Shown here piece by piece: positions 6,403-13,893 of a stretch of 21,713 bases of DNA. Each line of letters begins with the position of its first letter. Positions within the stretch are counted from its first letter, which is position 1. A model generated the notes under the pieces. The model searched no databases and was not told the origin of the DNA. It was given only the letters and a program-made list of their open reading frames with translations. The stretch is taken from assembly GCA_023443125.1 (NCBI GenBank), contig JAEZVO010000041.1, positions 1 to 21,713 on the forward strand, in the 5' to 3' direction. The stretch is from Actinomycetes bacterium (GTDB lineage Bacteria > Actinomycetota > Actinomycetes > Propionibacteriales > Propionibacteriaceae). The translations under genes and the position numbers were made by a program.

Positions 6403-8541
6403 TCACGCTTGCCCAGAACCCTCGTCTGCTTCCTCGCGCCAACGAGCGAGCTCCGCCGCGGTAGCCGCGACCTCCGCACGCAAGACCGTGACAGATCGCG
6501 CCGGCACCGTGTAATCGCCGCCAGCATGGACGGGCTCCGACGGGAGCTCCCCAGCGTCGGCGCTGCTCCACAGGCATTCGAACGTGCGCCCCATCTCGAT
6601 GGCGGGCATGGTGGCCTCGACCGCGTTCACGTCGGCGTTGAACCAGATGAGGAAGGCGTCGGTGGCGTCGGAGACGTACATGCCCAGATGCTTGCGCGAC
6701 GCATCGTTCCAGGCACCCGGGCTCATGAGCGTGCCGTCGTGGTCGACCCACGTGAGATCGATGCGGTCGAGCCCCACGCCATCGGCATCGACGATCTCCT
6801 CGTGGTAGCAATAATTACGGCGCCGCAGCAGCGGGTTGGCCGCGCGGAGATGAATCAGGCTGCGGATGCGCTGCTGGTTGGCGCGCCACTCGTCGGAGAT
6901 ATCCCAGTCCACCCATGACAAGGGAGAGTCCTGGCAGTAGGCATTGTTGTTGCCCTGCTGGGTGCGGCCGAACTCGTCGCCTGCAAGCAGCATGGGCGTG
7001 CCGACGGCGAGCAGCTGCGTGGCCATGAGGTTGAGTACCTGACGGCGGCGCAGCGCGTTGATGGCGGCGTCGTCGGTTTCGCCTTCCACACCGTGATTCC
7101 AGGAGCGGTTGTTGTCGGATCCGTCACGGTTGCTTTCACCGTTAGCCTGGTTGTGTTTGACGTCGTAGCTGACCACGTCGCGGGCCGTGAACCCGTCGTG
7201 GGCGGTGACGAAATTGATGCTGCTCTCGGGGCTTCGGCCGGGGCGGTCGAAGATGTCGGCGGAACCCGCCAGTCTGGTAGCGAAGCCGCTCACACCACCC
7301 GCGTGGCCGCGCCAGAAATCGCGGGTCTCGTCGCGGAACCGGTCGTTCCACTCCGCCCACCGGTTGCCGAAATTCCCCACTTGGTAGCCGAACGGGCCGA
7401 TATCCCATGGTTCGGCGATGAGTTTGACGTCGGCGAGCTGCGGGTCGTCGTCGAGCAATGCCCGCATGGGGTGCTCGTGCGTGACGTGGTGGTTCTCGTC
7501 GCGGAATAGCGTGGTGGCGAGGTCGAAACGGAAGCCGTCAATCCCCATCTCGTGCACCCAATAGCGCAGCGAATCCTGAATGAGCCGTCGCACCATAGGA
7601 TGCGAGGTGTCGAGGGAATTGCCGCAACCGGTGACGTCGTAGTCGCTGTGGTGGCCGCGGTCCATGCGGTAGTAATCCTGCTGCGCGAGGCCTCGAAACG
7701 ACAGGCTAGGCCCGTCGACGCCGCCTTCTGCGGTGTGGTTGTACACCACATCGAGCAGCACCTCGATGCCTGCCTCGTGCAGGGTCGAGACCATCTGTTT
7801 GAAGTGGTCGACCTGCGAGCCGGCAAGGCCGTGTGCCTTGTACATCGCGTGCGGGGCGAAAAAGCCAATCGTGTTGTAGCCCCAATAGTTGCGAAGCCCC
7901 TTGAGCGCGACAAATGGCTCAGAGACGAAATGCTGCACGGGCAGCAGCTCGACAGCGGTCACCCCGAGGTCGACGAGGTAGTCCACCACGTCGGGATACG
8001 CCAGGCCGAGATAGGACCCGCGAAGGTGGTCGGGCACGAACGGGTGCAGCTTCGTGAAGCCGCGCAGGTGCATCTCGTAGATCACCGACTCCGCCAAGGG
8101 TTTGCGGCGGGCAATGGGTGTGGGCGGTGGTGTGTCTGCGACGACTACGCCCAACGGCACGGAGCCCAGCGAATCATTCTCATCTATGAGATGGGGCGCA
8201 TCATCACGGAATGCACGGATGTCTGCGCGGAAGTCGACGCCGCCGCTGATGGCGCGCGCATACGGGTCGAGCAGCACCTTGTTGCGGTTGAAGCGCTGGC
8301 CCTGCTCGGGCGCCCAAGGCCCGTCGACGCGGAAGCCGTACAGCTGTCCGGCGGTGACGCCGGGCACGAGCAGGCGCCAGATCCCGTCGGCCTCGCGCTG
8401 CATGGCGAACAGCGTGGGCTGTGGGCGATTCGTGACGAGCAGCAGCTCGACCTGGGTGGCCGCAGGTGCCCACAGCGAAAACTCGACGCCGCCTGCGACG
8501 AACCGTGGCCCGAGTGGAGCTTCGGCCTGGACGTCGGACAT
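6403..8541 (-). CDS. glgX: Glycogen debranching enzyme, isoamylase type
   Basis: A 712-residue GH13_11 enzyme that hydrolyses alpha-1,6 branch points of glycogen, acting in the cytosol. A CBM48-like N-terminal domain (VEFSLWAPAATQVELLL, about 19-35) is followed by RFNRNKVLLDPYA and YEMHLRGFT, both typical of GlgX/TreX enzymes. Expected catalytic residues are D340 in DGFRFDLATTL, E377 in LIAEPWDIG and D449 in VTAHDGFT. GDEFGRTQQGNNNAYCQD is another family stretch. ATG 8541 was chosen because GGAGG lies seven bases upstream; an in-frame ATG at 8652 would run through the promoter region of the divergent desulfurase gene. It is first in the minus-strand glucan operon and is tightly coupled to glgE. 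Confidence 0.95.
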   Translation of the reverse strand: MSDVQAEAPLGPRFVAGGVEFSLWAPAATQVELLLVTNRPQPTLFAMQREADGIWRLLVPGVTAGQLYGFRVDGPWAPEQGQRFNRNKVLLDPYARAISGGVDFRADIRAFRDDAPHLIDENDSLGSVPLGVVVADTPPPTPIARRKPLAESVIYEMHLRGFTKLHPFVPDHLRGSYLGLAYPDVVDYLVDLGVTAVELLPVQHFVSEPFVALKGLRNYWGYNTIGFFAPHAMYKAHGLAGSQVDHFKQMVSTLHEAGIEVLLDVVYNHTAEGGVDGPSLSFRGLAQQDYYRMDRGHHSDYDVTGCGNSLDTSHPMVRRLIQDSLRYWVHEMGIDGFRFDLATTLFRDENHHVTHEHPMRALLDDDPQLADVKLIAEPWDIGPFGYQVGNFGNRWAEWNDRFRDETRDFWRGHAGGVSGFATRLAGSADIFDRPGRSPESSINFVTAHDGFTARDVVSYDVKHNQANGESNRDGSDNNRSWNHGVEGETDDAAINALRRRQVLNLMATQLLAVGTPMLLAGDEFGRTQQGNNNAYCQDSPLSWVDWDISDEWRANQQRIRSLIHLRAANPLLRRRNYCYHEEIVDADGVGLDRIDLTWVDHDGTLMSPGAWNDASRKHLGMYVSDATDAFLIWFNADVNAVEATMPAIEMGRTFECLWSSADAGELPSEPVHAGGDYTVPARSVTVLRAEVAATAAELARWREEADEGSGQA

Positions 8542-8635
8542 GAAACCTCCGGGATGATGTGCTGACAACTTGGCGATTCTGCCAGACTCATGGTGGAAGA
8601 ACGAACTGCACAAGGCTCTCCATCGGAGGTTCACC
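8542..8635. promoter_or_regulatory. Divergent intergenic region between glgX and the cysteine desulfurase gene
   Basis: These 94 bp separate two strongly expressed-looking divergent units, so both promoters should lie here or slightly within the genes. Shine-Dalgarno sites are clear at both ends: GGAGG before glgX ATG 8541, and CGGAGG at 8625-8630 before GTG 8636. I could not pick a convincing -35/-10 pair for either direction. Confidence 0.4.
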
Positions 8636-9748
8636 GTGGGCACCGCGTACATGGATCACGCCGCCACATCGCCGATGCGTCCAGAAGCCATCGCGGCGCT
8701 GAACGAACACCTCGACGTGGTGGGAAACCCGTCGGCTCTGCATCGCGCCGGGCAGCGGGCCCGGGCGGCGTTGGAGGAGGCCCGAGAGCAGCTGGCGCAG
8801 GTGGTGGGTTGCCAACCTGCGGAGGTGATCTTTACCTCCGGTGGTTCGGAGGCTGATTCCATGGCCGTGCTCGGCGGATGGCGCACCAGCGGGCGCGAGC
8901 GCTGCGTCGTATCCGCTATCGAGCACGACGCAGTGCTGGGGGCCAGCGAGCGCGGCGCCGAAGCCATTCCGGTTACTGAGGCAGGCGTGGTCGACGTCGG
9001 GGCGGCCGAGGCGCTGATCGACAAGCACGTCGGCGTGGTGTCGGTGATGATGGTCAACAACGAAACAGGCATCGAGCAGCCCGTCGACGCCGTGCGCAGG
9101 CTGGCTTTCAAACACGGCGCCTGGATGCACACCGACGCGGTGCAGGCACTCGGGCACGTGCCGCTGGACTTCGCCCAGATGGGCGTCGACATGATGAGCC
9201 TGTCGGCGCACAAGCTCGGCGGTCCGGTGGGGATTGGGGCGCTCATCGCCCGTCGCAGCATTCAGCCGACGCCCCTTGGCCTCGGCGGTGGGCAGGAGCG
9301 AGGGGTTCGCTCGGGCACCGCCATGGTGGCGCTGGCAGCGTCCTTTGCGGCGGCGGCGCGGGTGGCCGTCGAACAACTCGACGAAGAAGCGGCGAGGCTG
9401 CACACGTTCCAGGGGCAGATCATCGACACGCTCGAAACGCTCGGTGCGACGGTCAACACGACCCAGGCGCCGCACGCGCCACACATCGTGAACGCCACGT
9501 TCCCACAGATCAGGGCCGGCGACCTGCTCTTTTTGCTCGACCAGCGTGGGGTGCAGGCGTCGGTGGGGAGCGCTTGCCGCGCGGGCGTGCACCAGCCGTC
9601 GAAGGTGCTCATGGCCATGGGTCGCACCGAGGATGAGGCGGCGTCGACCCTGCGGTTCTCGCTGGGATGGAGCACCACCGCCGCCGAGGTGGATCTACTG
9701 TGCGATGAGCTGCGCCGTTGCCTGCAGCTTGCGCAGCTGGCCTTCTGA
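8636..9748 (+). CDS. Cysteine desulfurase (IscS/NifS family)
   Basis: A 370-residue class V PLP aminotransferase-fold enzyme that removes sulfur from cysteine and carries it as a persulfide. The N-terminus YMDHAATSPM is typical. SGGSEADSMAV is the PLP phosphate loop, HTDAVQALGH holds the conserved Asp, K193 in SAHKLGG forms the PLP Schiff base, and C314 in GSACRAG is the persulfide cysteine. GTG 8636 was chosen because GGAGG lies six bases before it; upstream in-frame codons run back into the glgX promoter area. mnmA begins 34 bp downstream, so the likely job is giving sulfur to MnmA for tRNA thiolation, possibly along with Fe-S assembly. Whether it is the cell's main IscS cannot be told here. 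Confidence 0.92.
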   Translation: MGTAYMDHAATSPMRPEAIAALNEHLDVVGNPSALHRAGQRARAALEEAREQLAQVVGCQPAEVIFTSGGSEADSMAVLGGWRTSGRERCVVSAIEHDAVLGASERGAEAIPVTEAGVVDVGAAEALIDKHVGVVSVMMVNNETGIEQPVDAVRRLAFKHGAWMHTDAVQALGHVPLDFAQMGVDMMSLSAHKLGGPVGIGALIARRSIQPTPLGLGGGQERGVRSGTAMVALAASFAAAARVAVEQLDEEAARLHTFQGQIIDTLETLGATVNTTQAPHAPHIVNATFPQIRAGDLLFLLDQRGVQASVGSACRAGVHQPSKVLMAMGRTEDEAASTLRFSLGWSTTAAEVDLLCDELRRCLQLAQLAF

Positions 9749-9782
9749 CGTCGCGTACAGTGGTGCGCCGGAAGGAGTGAGC

Positions 9783-10859
9783 ATGCGGGTACTAGCAGCG
9801 ATGAGCGGCGGCGTCGATTCCGCAGTGGCGGCGGCGCGCATGGTGGAGGCCGGCCACGAGGTGACCGGCGTACACCTCGCGCTCAGCAAGAACCCCGAAA
9901 GCTACCGATCCGGGGCGCGTGGTTGCTGTTCGCTCGAGGATTCGCATGACGCCCGGCGCGTGGCAGACAAGCTGGACATCGGGTTCTACGTCTGGGATTT
10001 CGCCGAGGAGTTCCACCGCGACGTGGTGGAGGATTTCGTCGCAGAGTACCAAGCTGGACGCACTCCCAACCCCTGCCTGCGCTGCAACGAGAAGATCAAG
10101 TTCGCTGCGCTCTTGGACCGCGCCATTCTCCTCGGCTTCGACGCGGTCGCCACCGGGCATTACGCGCGACTGGAGCGCGATGCGGAGGGTCGCGTCACGC
10201 TGCATCGCGCCGCTGACCAGGCAAAAGACCAGAGCTATGTGCTCGGCATGCTGAACCAGGAGCAGCTCGCGCACTGCATCTTTCCCCTGAATGACGTCGA
10301 GAAGCCCGTCGTGCGGGAGGAAGCGGCGGCGCTCGGGCTCGGCGTGGCGAAGAAACCAGACAGCCACGACATCTGTTTCATCCCCGACGGCGACACGCAA
10401 GGCTTCCTGTCGCGCCATCTGGGCGACGAGGCTGGGCCCATCGTCGACGCCGACGGTGCCGTGCTGGGCGAACATCAGGGCCATCATCGCTACACCGTCG
10501 GCCAGCGCAAGGGGCTCGACCTGCGGGTGCCTGCCGCCGACGGCAACCCCCGGTACGTGCTGCGCATCGAGCCGGCGTCAAACACCGTCGTCGTCGGCGG
10601 GAAGGACGAGCTCGCGGTGCGCCACATGCACTGCATTCGCCCGACGTGGACACTGGCCGCAGTCGATGAGCCGTGGCGCGGCCAGGCGCAATTCCGCGCG
10701 CATGGCACCCCCGTCGATGCGTGGTTCCGCCCCACGCGATCCGGCCTCGACGTCGACTTCGACGCCCCCGCACGTGGCGTCGCCCCTGGCCAGACCGTCG
10801 TCGCCTACGACGGCGACCGTGTCGTTGGCAGCGCTGTGATCGCGAGCACCGACCCATGA
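9783..10859 (+). CDS. mnmA: tRNA 2-thiouridine(34) synthase
   Basis: A 358-residue enzyme that activates U34 of certain tRNAs with ATP and inserts sulfur to give 2-thiouridine. SGGVDS (8-13) is the PP-loop ATP site. C98 in PNPCLRCN and C198 in SHDICF correspond to the catalytic pair Cys102/Cys199 of E. coli MnmA. ATGHYARL, KDQSYVLGML and YTVGQRKGL are further family stretches. The start is fixed by GGAAGGAG a few bases before ATG 9783. It follows the cysteine desulfurase, which probably supplies the sulfur, and overlaps the next gene by four bases (ATGA), so the three genes look like one transcription unit. Confidence 0.96.
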   Translation: MRVLAAMSGGVDSAVAAARMVEAGHEVTGVHLALSKNPESYRSGARGCCSLEDSHDARRVADKLDIGFYVWDFAEEFHRDVVEDFVAEYQAGRTPNPCLRCNEKIKFAALLDRAILLGFDAVATGHYARLERDAEGRVTLHRAADQAKDQSYVLGMLNQEQLAHCIFPLNDVEKPVVREEAAALGLGVAKKPDSHDICFIPDGDTQGFLSRHLGDEAGPIVDADGAVLGEHQGHHRYTVGQRKGLDLRVPAADGNPRYVLRIEPASNTVVVGGKDELAVRHMHCIRPTWTLAAVDEPWRGQAQFRAHGTPVDAWFRPTRSGLDVDFDAPARGVAPGQTVVAYDGDRVVGSAVIASTDP

Positions 10860-11794
10860 TGATCACCGCTGCGGGCTCGCTGCCCGGCGACGATTTCCGC
10901 GGCGCCGTCAGAGCAATGGCCGAGGCGCTGCCCGAACTCACGCCCCTGCCTGAGCTGCCCGCGCGCGGCGCGGAGTCGCAGATGATCGGGCGCGCGCTGG
11001 GGCTGATCGACGACCTGCATTTCGACCTCCAACCCGCCGGCTGGCGACTGACGAACCACTCCGACGCCGCCCACCGCAAAGCTCGTGCGCTGTGGCGTCG
11101 CGACCTCGACGACGCGGAGGAGCTGTTGCAGGCCTTCGACGGCGTGCTCAAGGCGGCGATCACCGGGCCGTGGACGCTCGCGTCGACCGTGGAGCGCCCG
11201 AGGGGAGACCGGCTGCTCGCCGACTACGGCGCCAGGCGGGACGTCGCCCAGGCGTTGCAGGAGGGTACGCGGCGGCTCGCGTCTGAACTGCGACGACGCC
11301 TGCCGGACGTGGACGTGCGCTGGCAGATCGACGAACCCGCGCTCGTCGCTGTACGCTACGGCCGAGTGCCGACCGCGTCGGGGTTCTCCAAGCACCGCAG
11401 CGTCGACACGCCGCAACTCGCGGAGGCGCTGAAACCGTTCCACGACGCCATCTTGCACTGCTGCGCGCCAGGGGAATGGCTCGATGTAGCCACCAGCGCC
11501 GGCTTCACAACCATCTACGCCGACGCGGCTCTCGTCGATATTGATGCGCTCGGGCAGTGGGTCGACGCTGGCAACGCCGTGGTGCTCGGCGTCGTCGATG
11601 CAGCCCGGCGCACACGCCAGCCAGTGGACGAGCTGGTTCGTGCGGCGAAGCGTGTCACCCGAGAGCTGGGGGTCGGCGACTGGCTCACCCTCGCCCCGTC
11701 GTGTGGGCTCGCCGGATGGAACCCCAGTGACGTGATGTGGCAGCTGAATGCGCTGCGTCGGGCTGGAGAGCTGCTCGACCAAGACCGCGCCTGA
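10856..11794 (+). CDS. Cobalamin-independent methionine synthase C-terminal-like protein (UROD/MetE superfamily)
   Basis: A 312-residue protein resembling the C-terminal barrel of MetE. The expected thiol-zinc residues are visible: H201 and C203 in LHCCAPGEW (the HxC pair) and C283 in APSCGLAGW. QIDEPAL holds the conserved acidic pair. It lacks the long N-terminal domain of true MetE (about 750 residues), so it need not make methionine. A similar protein occupies a comparable place near trmU/ligA in mycobacteria (Rv3015c, uncharacterised). It begins inside the mnmA stop (ATGA), implying coupled translation and perhaps a role linked to thiol or tRNA sulfur chemistry; that is inference. ATG 10856 and ATG 10859 are adjacent alternatives. 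Confidence 0.8.
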   Translation: MMITAAGSLPGDDFRGAVRAMAEALPELTPLPELPARGAESQMIGRALGLIDDLHFDLQPAGWRLTNHSDAAHRKARALWRRDLDDAEELLQAFDGVLKAAITGPWTLASTVERPRGDRLLADYGARRDVAQALQEGTRRLASELRRRLPDVDVRWQIDEPALVAVRYGRVPTASGFSKHRSVDTPQLAEALKPFHDAILHCCAPGEWLDVATSAGFTTIYADAALVDIDALGQWVDAGNAVVLGVVDAARRTRQPVDELVRAAKRVTRELGVGDWLTLAPSCGLAGWNPSDVMWQLNALRRAGELLDQDRA

Positions 11795-11821
11795 GCGATA
11801 CGCGTGCTCGCCTGCGCCCGT

Positions 11822-11827
11822 TAGACT
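11822..11827 (+). promoter_or_regulatory. -10 box TAGACT, probable leaderless promoter
   Basis: TAGACT fits the actinobacterial TANNNT -10 consensus and ends seven bases before ATG 11835. The gene has no Shine-Dalgarno sequence, so the transcript probably starts at the ATG. No clear -35 box is present. Confidence 0.55.
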
Positions 11828-11834
11828 CGCATCC

Positions 11835-12035
11835 ATGGCGATCTTCTCCGACCTGGACTTAAGCGGCGACGCGCCGCTGCGCGCCCACCCCGCGTTCGGG
11901 AAAGGCCCGCGCTGGGTGCACACGACGAAGTTCAAGCGCACCGTGCGCATCCTGGTGCCCATCGTCACCGTCGCGATCGCCGTGGGCGTGTTCTTCTTGG
12001 GGCGGATGTTCTACCTGATGCTCACCGGCCAGTGA
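11835..12035 (+). CDS. Small single-pass membrane protein, unknown function
   Basis: A 66-residue protein with a soluble N-terminal part of about 35 residues, a basic patch (TKFKRTVR, 31-38) and one hydrophobic helix at about 39-62 rich in Val, Ile and Phe. The positive-inside rule suggests a cytoplasmic N-terminus. I do not recognise a family. ATG 11835 is preceded by a TAGACT box rather than a ribosome site, which supports this start through leaderless transcription. It lies between the MetE-like gene and gatC, where ligA is found in some relatives. High-GC third positions match its neighbours. Confidence 0.65.
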   Translation: MAIFSDLDLSGDAPLRAHPAFGKGPRWVHTTKFKRTVRILVPIVTVAIAVGVFFLGRMFYLMLTGQ

Positions 12036-12062
12036 GGCGTGCCCCGGCCGTCGTGAAGCCCC

Positions 12063-12068
12063 TAAGAT
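12063..12068 (+). promoter_or_regulatory. Candidate -10 box for gatCAB
   Basis: TAAGAT fits TANNNT and lies 31 bp before the gatC GTG, leaving room for the AAAGGAG ribosome site. No convincing -35 box precedes it. The assignment rests on this motif and on its position before the operon. Confidence 0.35.
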
Positions 12069-12099
12069 GGGCCGAGTTGGCAGCGAAAGGAGAATCGAC

Positions 12100-12393
12100 G
12101 TGGCTGTGACACCCGACGACATCGCTCGGCTCGCAGGGCTCGCGAGGTTGAAACTGAGCGCAGAGGAATGCGCGGAGCTCGCACCCGAAATCGACCTGAT
12201 CTTGGAATCCATGGCGAAGGTGGGCGAAGTCTCCGGCGACCATGTCGAGGTCACCACGCACGCCGTGCCACGCACCAACATCTTCCGCGACGACGTTGTG
12301 CGCCCGAGCCTGACGCCTGAGCAGGCGCTGAGCGGTGCGCCTGCCGCTGAAGACGGGCGCTTCCGCGTGCCGGCGATCCTGGGGGAGGAGTGA
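12100..12393 (+). CDS. gatC: Asp/Glu-tRNA amidotransferase subunit C
   Basis: A 97-residue small subunit of the GatCAB complex that stabilises GatA against GatB. VTPDDIARLAGLARLKLS and the following ELAPEIDLILESMAKVGEV are the typical GatC helix, and the C-terminal DGRFRVPAIL is also characteristic. GTG 12100 is preceded by AAAGGAG at normal spacing; an in-frame ATG at 12067 falls inside the -10-like TAAGAT and lacks a ribosome site. It starts the gatCAB operon, with gatA beginning two bases after its stop. Confidence 0.93.
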   Translation: MAVTPDDIARLAGLARLKLSAEECAELAPEIDLILESMAKVGEVSGDHVEVTTHAVPRTNIFRDDVVRPSLTPEQALSGAPAAEDGRFRVPAILGEE

Positions 12394-12395
12394 GC

Positions 12396-13892
12396 ATGCT
12401 GACCACCAAGACTGCGTCCGAGCTCGGCCGAATGATCGCGAGCGGGGAAGTGACCTCCGTCGAAGTCACCACCGCATTCCTGGAGCGCATTGAAGCGCTC
12501 AACCCAACGCTGAACGCCTTTCTGCACGTCGACCGCGACGGCGCACTCGCCGCTGCCGCCGACATCGACGCACGCATCGCCGCAGGCGAAAAGCTCGGCC
12601 CGCTCGCGGGTGTGCCCATCGCTGTGAAGGACAACTTCTGCACCACCGACATGCCCACCACCTGCGGCTCGCGCATGTTGGAAGGGTGGACCCCGCCCTA
12701 CGACGCGACGGTGGTGCAGCGCGTACGCAACGCCGGCCTGGTGATCGTCGGCAAAACCAACATGGACGAGTTCGCGATGGGCTCATCGACGGAAACCTCC
12801 GCGTTCGGGCCGAGCCGCAACCCCTGGGATACCGACCGCATCCCTGGCGGTTCGGGCGGCGGCTCGTCGGCTGCGGTGGCTGCGCGGCTCGTGCCGCTCG
12901 CGCTTGGCTCAGATACCGGCGGCTCCATCCGGCAGCCTGCGGCGGTGACGGGCACCGTCGGTATCAAACCCACGTATGGTGGCGTCTCCCGCTACGGGGT
13001 CGTGGCGATGGCATCGTCGCTCGACCAGCCCGGCCCCTGCGCGAACACCGCGGAGGATGCCGCGCTGCTGCAAGAGATCATCGGCGGCCTCGACGAGATG
13101 GACGCCACCAGCCTCGATCTCAGCACGGACGGGCTCGCCGACGCGGCACGTTCCACGTCGCTGGAGGGTCTGCGCGTGGGCATCGTCGAGCAGTTCACCG
13201 GCGAGGGGTTCCAAGAGGGTGTGCAGGCCAGGTTCGACGAGGCCGTCGCGCTGCTGCAGGAACTGGGCGCGTCGGTAACCACTGTGTCGTGCCCGAAGTT
13301 CGACTACGCTATGGCGGCCTACTACCTCATTCAGCCCTCCGAGCTGTCGAGCAACCTGGCTCGCTTCGACGGTATGCGTTACGGCCTGCGCGCTGGCGAC
13401 GACGGCACCCACTCGGCTGAGGAAGTGATGAGCCTCAGCCGCGAGGAAGGGTTCGGCAAGGAGGCGAAGCGGCGCATCATCATTGGCACGTACGCGCTGT
13501 CGGCCGGGTACGCAGACCAGTTTTACGGCCAGGCGCAGAAGGTGCGCACGCTGATCATCAAGGATTTCGAGGCGGCGTTCGAGCACTGCGACGTGCTGAT
13601 TTCCCCGACGACCACCTCCGTCGCGTTTAAGCTCGGAGAGAAGACGGCGGACCCGATCGCGATGTACATGTCCGACCTGTGCACCACACCGTCGAACCTC
13701 GCCGGCAACGCGTCGGCGTCGTTCCCGATTGGTCTCGCCGACGGGCTCCCCGTCGGCATCCAGGTGATCGCACCGGTAGGGGCAGATGCCCGTCTGTACC
13801 AGGTGGGCGGCGCGCTGGAGCAGGCGCTGCAGCAGCGTTGGGGCGGTCCACTGCTCGACCAGGCACCGCAGCTCGAGACGAAAGGCGCATGA
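12396..13892 (+). CDS. gatA: Asp/Glu-tRNA amidotransferase subunit A (amidase)
   Basis: A 498-residue amidase-signature enzyme that frees ammonia from glutamine and delivers it to GatB. The Ser-cisSer-Lys triad is intact: K78 in VPIAVKDN, S153 in GGSGGGSSAAVA and S177 in GSDTGGSIRQPA, almost identical in position to known GatA (79/154/178 in Staphylococcus). LISPTTTSVAFKLGEK and the late GLPVGIQVIAP stretch fit the family. ATG 12396 sits seven bases after GGAGG; GTG 12390 is in frame but overlaps that ribosome site. The order gatC-gatA-gatB is continuous, without the pfkA gene that lies between gatA and gatB in Mycobacterium tuberculosis. Confidence 0.96.
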   Translation: MLTTKTASELGRMIASGEVTSVEVTTAFLERIEALNPTLNAFLHVDRDGALAAAADIDARIAAGEKLGPLAGVPIAVKDNFCTTDMPTTCGSRMLEGWTPPYDATVVQRVRNAGLVIVGKTNMDEFAMGSSTETSAFGPSRNPWDTDRIPGGSGGGSSAAVAARLVPLALGSDTGGSIRQPAAVTGTVGIKPTYGGVSRYGVVAMASSLDQPGPCANTAEDAALLQEIIGGLDEMDATSLDLSTDGLADAARSTSLEGLRVGIVEQFTGEGFQEGVQARFDEAVALLQELGASVTTVSCPKFDYAMAAYYLIQPSELSSNLARFDGMRYGLRAGDDGTHSAEEVMSLSREEGFGKEAKRRIIIGTYALSAGYADQFYGQAQKVRTLIIKDFEAAFEHCDVLISPTTTSVAFKLGEKTADPIAMYMSDLCTTPSNLAGNASASFPIGLADGLPVGIQVIAPVGADARLYQVGGALEQALQQRWGGPLLDQAPQLETKGA

Positions 13893-13893
13893 G

